This document shows, one piece after another, positions 52,421 to 59,322 of a stretch of 64,000 bases of DNA. Position 1 is the first letter of the stretch, and the number at the start of each line of letters is the position of its first letter. Location: assembly GCA_963698265.1 (NCBI GenBank), contig CAVOQC010000004.1:930001-994000 (forward strand). Reading direction: 5' to 3'. The notes beneath the pieces were generated by a model. The model saw only the letters and a list, made by a program, of their open reading frames with translations. It made no database searches and had not been told where the DNA came from. The DNA is from FEB-7 sp963698265. Its GTDB lineage: Bacteria; Pseudomonadota; Gammaproteobacteria; Burkholderiales; Usitatibacteraceae. The position numbers and the translations under genes were made by a program.

Positions 52421-53395
52421 CTAGTCGACCGTCACCATCCGGGCGGCCGCGGACTTGGCCGTGCGCGTGCCCGTGGCCTTCCCCTTCGGGGATGTCGGGT
52501 TTGGGATGGCGGCCTTGGGGTCCAGGGGCCGTTCGCCCATCGCCTGCAGTTGCTGGCGGACGCTTTCCGCTTCCGCCCAGATGGCGTTGGCCGTTCCCCG
52601 CGCCGCGTCGACGTCCTTGCGGGAGCGGAAGGCCCAGTACAGCGCCACCATCGCCACCTGGCGGGCCATGGGCTTGGCCGCGCTTTCCGTCGCGAGGCGG
52701 TACAGCGCGGCGAACCCGTCGGCGGTCTTCCCGTCGAACGCGTCGCGAAGCGCCGTGAGGAGCACGAGTTCACGGCCGGTGATGCCGACACGGCCCTTCT
52801 TGCGCTTGACCAGCTGGGTCATGACGCGTTCGGCCGCTCGCGTGTAGCCGCCGATGCGCAGCAGGCAGGCGAGCTGCACGCAGTCCGAAGGCGAGTCGAC
52901 GAGCAGGCGCGCGCTCAGGTCGCCGTCGTAGAGCTGCTTGCCGTACGCGAAATCGCCCTTGAGCATGGCTTCCCAGAGTTGCCGCGATTGCCGGCGGCGC
53001 GCGTCGACCCCCTTGTCGTCCGCCGCACCCTTCATCCGGTGGGCTACCTCCCAAAGTCGGCCGTAGGCGCCGAGGAACATTTCCATCGCACCGAGCGCGG
53101 CGAAGAGATTCGTGCGCAACGCCATGTCGCCGAAGGACTCGTCCTGGGGAGCACCGGCAAGGCCGGCGGCATCCGCTCCGTCGGCCGCGCCGGCGATCTT
53201 GAGTTGGTCGAGATACCAGATCACCGCGCTCGTCTTGTTTCCCACGCCGAGCTTGCGATACAGGCCATGGAGGTAGACGCGCATGGTGCCTTCCCGGTAG
53301 CCGAGGCTCTCGGCGATGGACCGGTTCGAGGAGCCCTTGGCGAGCAACTCGAGCATCTGCCGGTCCCGGTCGGTAATCTCGATTTTCTTCATCAT
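52421..53395 (-). CDS. LuxR-type regulator with N-terminal helix-turn-helix and helical C-terminal domain
   Basis: A 324-aa protein with a GerE/LuxR helix-turn-helix at the extreme N-terminus (residues 5-65: ITDRDRQMLELLAKGSSNRS, TMRVYLHGLYRKLGVGNK). In most LuxR proteins this domain is C-terminal. Residues ~85-285 are almost wholly alpha-helical by composition, with repeat-like helices around 160-280 that could be TPR-like, and the last ~35 residues are a Lys/Pro/Thr-rich tail. ATG 53395 overlaps the HD-GYP stop by one base (TGATG). It converges on the peptide array. Control of that array, or response to its product, is hypothetical. Confidence 0.8.
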   Translation of the reverse strand: MMKKIEITDRDRQMLELLAKGSSNRSIAESLGYREGTMRVYLHGLYRKLGVGNKTSAVIWYLDQLKIAGAADGADAAGLAGAPQDESFGDMALRTNLFAALGAMEMFLGAYGRLWEVAHRMKGAADDKGVDARRRQSRQLWEAMLKGDFAYGKQLYDGDLSARLLVDSPSDCVQLACLLRIGGYTRAAERVMTQLVKRKKGRVGITGRELVLLTALRDAFDGKTADGFAALYRLATESAAKPMARQVAMVALYWAFRSRKDVDAARGTANAIWAEAESVRQQLQAMGERPLDPKAAIPNPTSPKGKATGTRTAKSAAARMVTVD

Positions 53396-55179
53396 CAGAT
53401 ATAGCCCCTATCCTCTTGCAGCGAAAGGACGAGCTGCTGGAAATCCTCCAGGCCCGCCATGGTGGATGGATCGATGCCGCGATCGGCCGTCTCATCGCGA
53501 ATCACCGTCTCGAATCGATCCACGAGATACGGATCGAACTGCCCGCCTGCGCCGCGCCGCAGTTCCGAGAGCGCGCCGTTCATGGTCATCGGCTCGCGGT
53601 GACGGAGGCCGCAGACCATCGCGTCGTACGCATCCGCCACCGCGCACATCCGAGCCGGCGGCGGGATGAACTCGCGGCCGACGCGCTCGGGATAGCCGCT
53701 TCCGTCCCAGTGGGCATGGTGGTACTTCGCGATGTCGCGCGCCAGGAGGATGCGCGGATGGCTGTCGTCGCGCAGGATCTCGGCGCCGGCATCGGTGTGG
53801 CGCTCCACGATGGCCCGCTCGACTTCATTGAGTTCGCCGCGCTTGGCGAGAATGGCCTCCGGCACCGACGAGAGGCCGATGTCGTGCAACTCCGCGGCAC
53901 ACCCTATTTCCAGCGCCTCGAGCGGCGCCACGCCGGATGCGATCGCCAGCGCCTTGGTCAACTCGCCGACGCGAACGCCGTGCAGCCCGGTGTCGTCGAT
54001 GCGAAACGACGCCGCCATGGCCAGCCGCTGGAGGGCCTTCCATTCCTCGGGCTCGCCCCGCGGGCGCTGGCTCGACACGAGCCTCGCCCTTGCCTGCACC
54101 TGCTGGTGCTCCGAGCGCGACAACGCCGATTCCCAGAGGCCGGCGAGCTCCACGTGATCGCGCGCCCGGTCGATCGCCTGCTGGTAGACGTGGGCGGACA
54201 GCTCCTCGAAGCGAACCAGGGCCCGCTCGACATTGCCCGCCGCTTCCTCCGCCCGGACCACGAAAGAGAGCGTGTCCCGCAAGGCCGCCGGAACGCTACG
54301 GGCCTTTTCCAGCGCGTCTTCCAGCCTCGTGAGCGCGATGTCGGAATGCCCGGTGGCGAGCTCGTAGGCCGCGCGCGTGAGCGACGCCGCGATGAGCGCG
54401 CGCCGCGAGGTGACCCGGCTGGCGAGCGAGGCAACCAGGCTCACGTGGACTGCGGCCTCCGCCGTCCGCCCCGACGCGATCAGCAGGCGCACGAGATTGC
54501 GGTGCTGCAGGATGGCGCCGTGGATGTCCTTTTCCAGGGCCTCGGGCGTGAGTTCCTGCAGCGCGAGGCGCGCCATGCGCAACCCTTCCGCGAAATCGCC
54601 GAGCTGGTAGAGGGCGTTCGCGAGATTGGCGCAGGCCGTGTACCGGCAATAGACGGGCCTCGGCAGGGGATCCACCAGCGCCAGCGTGCGCCGGTAGCAG
54701 CGAACCGCGAGCTCGTGGTTGCCGGCGACCGCGAAGGCGAGGCCGATGTTGGCCCAGGTTCCACCCTGCTCGATCAAGTCCCCGTGGGACTGCGCCAGGG
54801 CGAGCGCGCGGGAGTGGTATGCGATCGCGCCCACGACATCGCCCGTATCCGCCGCGAGCAGCCCGCACAGGCTCGAGGCCCGCCGTTCAAGCGCCTCGTC
54901 CGCCGACACCCCGGCCTGCACGAGGAGCGCCTGGGCGAGCGGCAGCGCATCGCCGGAGCGCGCGTCCCCGTACAGCCGCCTGCAGAGCGACATGACGACG
55001 GCGGTCATCGCCTCCGACTCCTGCGCGCCCATCGGCGCATGCAGGTGCACGACCAGCGGCGCGAGTTCGCGGGCGAGCTCGCGGCGATCGAGAAGGGGAA
55101 GGCGGGCATCCAGGCCGCGCAGCGCTTCGAGCGGCGCGGATTCGGCGGCGGCTTGCGTCACGGCATTCGCGTGGGACAT
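53395..55179 (-). CDS. TPR-repeat HD-GYP phosphohydrolase (probable c-di-GMP phosphodiesterase)
   Basis: A 594-aa protein without signal peptide or membrane segments. Residues ~100-330 contain tetratricopeptide-like repeats (ANIGLAFAVAGNHELAVRCY, ANLANALYQLGDFAEGLRMA, LTRAAYELATGHSDIALTRL). Residues ~395-560 are an HD-GYP domain with HDIG at 432-435, KYHHAHWDGSGYPERVG and IPPPARMCAVADAYDAM, so the metal ligands and GYP are intact and c-di-GMP hydrolysis is likely. A cytoplasmic TPR sensor joined to an HD-GYP output suggests protein- or peptide-controlled second-messenger turnover. It is co-translated with the LuxR-type gene downstream. Confidence 0.88.
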   Translation of the reverse strand: MSHANAVTQAAAESAPLEALRGLDARLPLLDRRELARELAPLVVHLHAPMGAQESEAMTAVVMSLCRRLYGDARSGDALPLAQALLVQAGVSADEALERRASSLCGLLAADTGDVVGAIAYHSRALALAQSHGDLIEQGGTWANIGLAFAVAGNHELAVRCYRRTLALVDPLPRPVYCRYTACANLANALYQLGDFAEGLRMARLALQELTPEALEKDIHGAILQHRNLVRLLIASGRTAEAAVHVSLVASLASRVTSRRALIAASLTRAAYELATGHSDIALTRLEDALEKARSVPAALRDTLSFVVRAEEAAGNVERALVRFEELSAHVYQQAIDRARDHVELAGLWESALSRSEHQQVQARARLVSSQRPRGEPEEWKALQRLAMAASFRIDDTGLHGVRVGELTKALAIASGVAPLEALEIGCAAELHDIGLSSVPEAILAKRGELNEVERAIVERHTDAGAEILRDDSHPRILLARDIAKYHHAHWDGSGYPERVGREFIPPPARMCAVADAYDAMVCGLRHREPMTMNGALSELRRGAGGQFDPYLVDRFETVIRDETADRGIDPSTMAGLEDFQQLVLSLQEDRGYI

Positions 55180-55284
55180 GGTGCGGACTGTTAACGGACA
55201 GGTCCGGCCATTCTACGCATGCATACGCCCGCCGGGAAGGGGCTATTTCAGGCGCCGGAATCGCCCGTCGCGCTAGAGTGTCGC

Positions 55285-56010
55285 GTGAGCAGGATCGTCA
55301 TCAGCGAGGCCCGGGGCGTGCGCCAACTGCACTTCGGATCGCCCTGGGTCCAGGGCGCGATGCGCATTGCACGGCCCTGGTCCCTCGAGATCGAATACAC
55401 GCGCCAGATGATGGCCGCACTCGTCCTTCGCCCCGGGGCGGGGTGGCCGGCGCGCGTGCTGCAGGTCGGGCTGGGCGCCGCCTCGGTCACGCGGTTCCTG
55501 CATCGCCATCGACCGGACGCGAGGATCGACGTGGTGGAGATCCTGCCTGAGGTCGTAGCCGCCGCGCGACAGTACTTCCGGCTCCCCGACGACCCGGCGA
55601 GGCTCAGGATCACGATCGGTGACGGGCACGACCACCTGGCGAGAACGCGCGCGCGGTACGACTTCATCATCGTCGACGGCTTCGACGGCGAGGGTCGGGC
55701 CGGCATGCTCGACACGCCCGCCTTCTACCTCAATTGCCGGGCACGGCTCGCGCGTTCCGGGCTCGCGGCGTTCAACCTCCTGGACCGCGGCCGCGGCGCG
55801 ACGGCCGCCATCGGGCGCATCGGCAAGGCGTTCGACGGCCATGCCCTCGTGCTGCCGGAATGCGCCGCAGGCAACACCGTCGTCATCGCAGGCGAGAGCG
55901 CGCCGGTTCGCGGCCCCGTCGAGGCCCTGGGCGATTCCGCCCGCGAGCTTCGCAAGCGAACCGGCCTGGATCTCCTGCCGGTCGTGGAAGCGCTCATCCT
56001 CACCCGCTGA
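55285..56010 (+). CDS. Spermidine-synthase-like (PABMT fold) protein
   Basis: A 241-aa protein resembling the catalytic domain of spermidine synthase: SRIVISEARGVRQLHFGSPW, VLQVGLGAASVTRFLHRHRP, the acidic residue in IDVVEILPEVVAAARQYF, and YDFIIVDGFDGEGRAG. It lacks the usual GGGDG glycine motif of true SpeE (QVGLGAAS instead), so the reaction is uncertain. The start is GTG 55285, where similarity begins; an ATG at 55219 would add 22 unconserved residues. It is divergent from the HD-GYP gene, with 105 nt between starts. Confidence 0.8.
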   Translation: MSRIVISEARGVRQLHFGSPWVQGAMRIARPWSLEIEYTRQMMAALVLRPGAGWPARVLQVGLGAASVTRFLHRHRPDARIDVVEILPEVVAAARQYFRLPDDPARLRITIGDGHDHLARTRARYDFIIVDGFDGEGRAGMLDTPAFYLNCRARLARSGLAAFNLLDRGRGATAAIGRIGKAFDGHALVLPECAAGNTVVIAGESAPVRGPVEALGDSARELRKRTGLDLLPVVEALILTR

Positions 56011-56029
56011 GCGCAGGCGCACCCCGACT

Positions 56030-56701
56030 TCACGCGCCCAGCGAGAAGCGCCCGCCTCGTGCGATGGCCCGCAGATAGGCGGGCCGGGCGTGGATACGTT
56101 CGAGGAATGCCATGAGACGGGGCCTGCTCGCATCGAGCCCCCCGCGCGCCGCAGCGGCCTCCACCGGGAAGCTCATCTGGATGTCCGCCGCCGTGAACTG
56201 CTCTCCCGCGAACCATTCGTGGTGGCCGAGTTCCGCCTCGAGGTAGTCGAGGTGGCGCTCGATCTGGGGCTGGACGAAGCCATGCTTCACGCGCGCCGCG
56301 ACCGCACGCACGATGGGGCGAACGAAAAAGGGAGCAGGCCCCTGCTCGATCCGGTCGAAGACGAGTTTCAGGAGCAGCGGCGGCATGGCGGAGCCCTCCG
56401 CGTAGTGCAGCCAGTAGGTATACCGCATGCGCTCCGGCGTGCCCCGCGCGGGCGAGAGCCTGCCGCCGCCGTGGGTGTCGACGAGGTACTCGAGTATCGC
56501 GCCCGATTCGGCGACCGTGAGTTCCCCGTCGGTGATGACCGGCGACTTGCCGAGCGGATGGACCTCGCGCAGGGCCTCCGGGGCGAGCATCGTGCGGGGA
56601 TCGCGCTCGTAGCGCAGGATTTCGTAGTCGAGACCCAGTTCCTCCAGCAACCACAGGACGCGCTGCGACCGGGAGTTGTTCAGGTGGTGGACCGTGATCA
56701 T
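56030..56701 (-). CDS. Glutathione S-transferase
   Basis: A 223-aa GST. The thioredoxin-fold N-terminal domain has ITVHHLNNSRSQRVLWLLEE, LGKSPVITDGELTVAESGAI with the cis-Pro and the glutathione gamma-Glu site, and the C-terminal helical domain has WFAGEQFTAADIQMSFPVEA. The start ATG 56701 gives the usual MITVHHL beginning. It lies 7 nt beyond the nnrS stop and may be co-transcribed with it. The electrophilic substrate is unknown. Confidence 0.92.
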   Translation of the reverse strand: MITVHHLNNSRSQRVLWLLEELGLDYEILRYERDPRTMLAPEALREVHPLGKSPVITDGELTVAESGAILEYLVDTHGGGRLSPARGTPERMRYTYWLHYAEGSAMPPLLLKLVFDRIEQGPAPFFVRPIVRAVAARVKHGFVQPQIERHLDYLEAELGHHEWFAGEQFTAADIQMSFPVEAAAARGGLDASRPRLMAFLERIHARPAYLRAIARGGRFSLGA

Positions 56702-56708
56702 GGACGCC

Positions 56709-57878
56709 CTACCCCGGCTTGCCGTCCACGCGCGGCCGGGTGAGCACCGGCCAGTAGCGCACCGCATAGATCGCGAAAGCCGCCGACCACAACGCCGCCG
56801 AGACCGTGGCCGTCGGGACCAAGGCGTGCGGCAGCGCGATCCCGCCCCCGACGCGCACCAGCGCCGCTGCCATGACCAGCGCGAAGGCCGCGGTCTCCCA
56901 GCCGTCGGCTTCGAGGCTGCGGCCCGTATGGCCCCGCGCCGTGCGCGTCATCATGCCGAGGGTGAGCCCGCCGATCGCGCCGACCGTCAGCGCGTGCAAC
57001 GAGAGCGACTCGCCCACCACGCCGAAGGCCGCGAGCGAGCGCAGGGCGAGGTGGACGACGATCCAGGCATAGGCCGCGTGCAGCACCCACACCAGCGGCG
57101 TGCGACCGGTGCGCCAGGGCTGCCAGAGCCAGAGTCGCGCGGCGTGGGCGAGCGCCGCAACGAGGGCCACCGCGCCGACGACTTCCGCCGGGGCTTGCGC
57201 CAGGTCCGCCGCAAGAAGCGCGAGAACGCTTCCGAGCGACAGCCGCTCGGTCGCGAGCGTGCGGCGCGCATTCGTGCCCGGCACGCCGTTGTTGGTGAAC
57301 ATCGGGATCACGCGCCCGCCCATCACGGCCATCACGAACAGGACCATGTCGAGCCCGGCCAGCAAGCCGAGCCGTGCGGGAAGCGCGACCCGGCCCTGGA
57401 GGGAAAGGTGGAAGGCGAGCACCGCCATCCCCAGGAAGACGAGCAAGGCCACGAAAAAATAGTTGCGGCGGTTGGCGCTGCGGACCATGGGCACCGCGAT
57501 CGCGACCGCGACGCCGATGGGAAAAGCCGCGTTGACCAGCGCGGCCGCGAGCGGCCAGGGCATCAGGACGAGGACGCGCCCGGCGACCCAGAGGCCCGCG
57601 AGGCACGCGAGCGGCACGCCGCTGGGCGTGGGCAATCCCGTCCAGTTGCGCACGGCGGTCAGCAGGAAGCCGGCGACCACGGCCACGGTGTAGCCGAAGA
57701 TCATCTCGTGGGCGTGCCAGAGGTGGCCGGCCAGGTAGGCGCCGGCGGGAATCCAGCCGGCGAGCTGCGCCGCCCAGACGGCGATGGCCGCGGCGCCGAA
57801 TGCGCTCGCGAGGAGGTAGAAGGGCCGGAAGCCCAGGTTCCAGAGGGCCGGGCCCGGCGCGGGACCGCCTTGCGTCAC
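56709..57878 (-). CDS. nnrS: NnrS family haem-copper membrane protein
   Basis: A 389-aa protein with about 12 hydrophobic segments and NnrS hallmarks WNLGFRPFYLLASAFGAAAI, AGHLWHAHEMIFGYTVAVVA, GRVIPMFTNNGVPG and GGLTLGMMTRTARGHTGRSL. NnrS proteins are associated with nitric-oxide tolerance and denitrification and bind haem and copper. The start is GTG 57878, overlapping the stop of the 38-aa basic protein by 4 nt. Confidence 0.93.
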   Translation of the reverse strand: MTQGGPAPGPALWNLGFRPFYLLASAFGAAAIAVWAAQLAGWIPAGAYLAGHLWHAHEMIFGYTVAVVAGFLLTAVRNWTGLPTPSGVPLACLAGLWVAGRVLVLMPWPLAAALVNAAFPIGVAVAIAVPMVRSANRRNYFFVALLVFLGMAVLAFHLSLQGRVALPARLGLLAGLDMVLFVMAVMGGRVIPMFTNNGVPGTNARRTLATERLSLGSVLALLAADLAQAPAEVVGAVALVAALAHAARLWLWQPWRTGRTPLVWVLHAAYAWIVVHLALRSLAAFGVVGESLSLHALTVGAIGGLTLGMMTRTARGHTGRSLEADGWETAAFALVMAAALVRVGGGIALPHALVPTATVSAALWSAAFAIYAVRYWPVLTRPRVDGKPG

Positions 57879-57991
57879 CCGCGCTGACGCTCAAGCTTCT
57901 TGAGGCGCTTGGCCTCCTTCTTCTCCTTGGGCGTCTTGAGGGGCTCCTTCTTCACCATCTTCTTCGTGTCCTTGTCCTTGCTGTGGCTCAT
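57875..57991 (-). CDS. 38-aa highly basic small protein coupled to nnrS
   Basis: Encodes MSHSKDKDTKKMVKKEPLKT then PKEKKEAKRLKKLERQRG, with nearly half of the residues Lys or Arg and no hydrophobic segment. ATG 57991 lies at the start of a short gene that overlaps the nnrS GTG by 4 nt (GTGA), so translation of nnrS probably depends on it. Similar Lys-rich proteins with a PLKTPKEKK segment recur as hypothetical genes in proteobacteria. Nucleic-acid or membrane-surface binding is a guess. Confidence 0.65.
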   Translation of the reverse strand: MSHSKDKDTKKMVKKEPLKTPKEKKEAKRLKKLERQRG

Positions 57992-58207
57992 GCCCTCGCT
58001 CTCCGTAGGCCGTTCTCGGGTGCCGGGCTCGTCGATGCCCCGGGCGCGCCCACTATATCGCGCGCCCCGGTCCCGCGGGCACGGTGTAACAGAATGTATT
58101 GCGGTCCACCGCATCCCCCCGGGGTGCGTTATTGGGTGCAGGCGCCGAAAACGGGCGCCCGGCTGAAAGCCCTCCGGGCCGGCCGCAACGACACCCAGGA
58201 GAAGACG

Positions 58208-58675
58208 ATGCTCAGCAAATCCCTTGCGATCGCCACCCTCGCCACCGCGGCACTCATTCCGGTCCACGCCTCCGCCGGCGACGCCGGCCTGGGGGCGCTG
58301 GTCGGCGCGACCATCGGTGCCGCCATAGGCCACAACGTGAACGGTCGCCACGGCGCCGTGGTGGGCGGCCTGCTCGGCGCCGTCACCGGCGCCAGCATCG
58401 CCGCGGACGCCCATGCCCATTACGATCCGCGCTACGGCGCGCCGCCCGTCGCCTATGCGCCGTCCGCACCCGCCTATTACGCGCCGAGCTCCTACTACGC
58501 GCCGAGCTCCTACTACGCGCCGGCACCGGTGTACTACGCCCCGCCGCGTGTTGTCGTCCGCGCGCGCCCGGTGATCGTGCACCAGCAGGCGCCGCGCCGC
58601 CCCGTCTACGCGCCGATCGTCGTGGAAAGGCGACACGACCGCCGGCACGACCGGCAGGACAACCGCTGGCACTGA
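58208..58675 (+). CDS. Glycine-zipper, Tyr/Pro-rich surface protein
   Basis: A 155-aa exported protein with a signal peptide (KSLAIATLATAALIPVHASA), a glycine-zipper region GLGALVGATIGAAIGHNVNG and GAVVGGLLGAVTGASIAADA (residues ~22-75), then a Tyr/Pro/Ala-rich part with repeated YYAPSS and a basic His/Arg/Asp tail. Glycine-zipper domains of this kind insert into or lie on membranes. ATG 58208 has CAGGAGAA upstream. The 216-nt gap before it shows no gene. Confidence 0.82.
   Translation: MLSKSLAIATLATAALIPVHASAGDAGLGALVGATIGAAIGHNVNGRHGAVVGGLLGAVTGASIAADAHAHYDPRYGAPPVAYAPSAPAYYAPSSYYAPSSYYAPAPVYYAPPRVVVRARPVIVHQQAPRRPVYAPIVVERRHDRRHDRQDNRWH
58475..58522 (+). repeat. 18-bp tandem repeat encoding YYAPSS
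   Basis: Two units tattacgcgccgagctcc / tactacgcgccgagctcc followed by a partial third inside the glycine-zipper gene. The repeat is in frame and changes only the number of YYAPSS blocks, so copy-number change would alter protein length without frameshift. Confidence 0.8.
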
Positions 58676-58695
58676 GCGGGCCGGGAAACAACGGG

Positions 58696-58726
58696 ACGGG
58701 CGGCGGCTACGTCGCCCGTTTCCCTT
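58696..58726 (+). terminator. Weak candidate terminator after the glycine-zipper gene
   Basis: ACGGGCG and CGCCCGT form a 7-bp stem around a 10-nt loop, followed by TTTCCCTTTCC. It overlaps the 3' end of the convergent repeat-protein gene, so the two genes would share it. Confidence 0.35.
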
Positions 58727-59249
58727 TCCGGGGTCCGGCGTTGCAGAAGGCCTCCAGCCCCAGGCGCTCGAAGTGGGCGAGCGCCTCCGGATCGACCCGA
58801 TGGGCGGAGACCACCTGCCCGCCGACGGCGCCACCACCGCAGGCAAAGGCACCCGCCGCCCCGCCACCGATGGCGGTCCAGCCAAGGGCGGCGCCGCCCA
58901 GCGCGAGGCTACCGATCGCGAGCCCGCCGACCGCCGCGAGCGCTCCGATCGAGGCGCCCCCGAAGGTGACTGCTCCGATCGCAAGCCCGCCGAAGGCGAA
59001 CACTCCACGGGCCAGGCCTCCAACCGCGAGAACACCGGTGGCCATGTCGCCGATCGCGACGATGCCGCGCGCATGGCCGCGCACCTCTCCCTTCGCCGGG
59101 TCGGGGCCCGTCGCCACGGAAACGAAGGGCAGGCCCAGCATCTGGAAAGACGAGCGGTAGCGCACGCCTCGAAACGCGGTGCCTCCCGGCTGGGCGAGCC
59201 GGGCTTCGAGTTCGCGAACGCGGCGTTCGAGTTCCTGGCGCGATTGCAT
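58707..59249 (-). CDS. Protein with eight 10-residue Ala/Gly repeats
   Basis: A 180-aa protein of unrecognised family. An N-terminal helix, probably coiled-coil (RQELERRVRELEARLA), is followed by residues ~59-144 made of decapeptide repeats of pattern A-x-G-x(3)-(F/I/V)-G-G-x, e.g. ARGVFAFGGL, AIGAVTFGGA and AIGSLALGGA. Such periodicity fits a short beta-solenoid or a packed membrane sheet rather than ordinary helices. The C-terminus (VDPEALAHFERLGLEAF) is soluble. ATG 59249 follows AGGGGAC; the frame extends to 59294 without signal. Confidence 0.75.
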   Translation of the reverse strand: MQSRQELERRVRELEARLAQPGGTAFRGVRYRSSFQMLGLPFVSVATGPDPAKGEVRGHARGIVAIGDMATGVLAVGGLARGVFAFGGLAIGAVTFGGASIGALAAVGGLAIGSLALGGAALGWTAIGGGAAGAFACGGGAVGGQVVSAHRVDPEALAHFERLGLEAFCNAGPRKGKRAT

Positions 59250-59322
59250 GGCCTGTCCCCTCCCCATCCGTTGCGCTGCTGCCGGGTCCGCCACGACGCC
59301 CGCAGGGCGCTGCAGCGCGGCT

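Noticed and set aside
51737..53404. A 555-codon plus-strand frame covering the peptide array and running antisense through the LuxR-type gene
   Set aside because: It reads the three peptide copies out of frame and then the non-coding strand of a recognisable regulator; the short genes have good ribosome sites and conserved C-termini.
55219..55284. An upstream ATG extension of the spermidine-synthase-like gene
   Set aside because: There is no ribosome site and the added residues are not family-like, so the GTG at 55285 was preferred, with moderate certainty.
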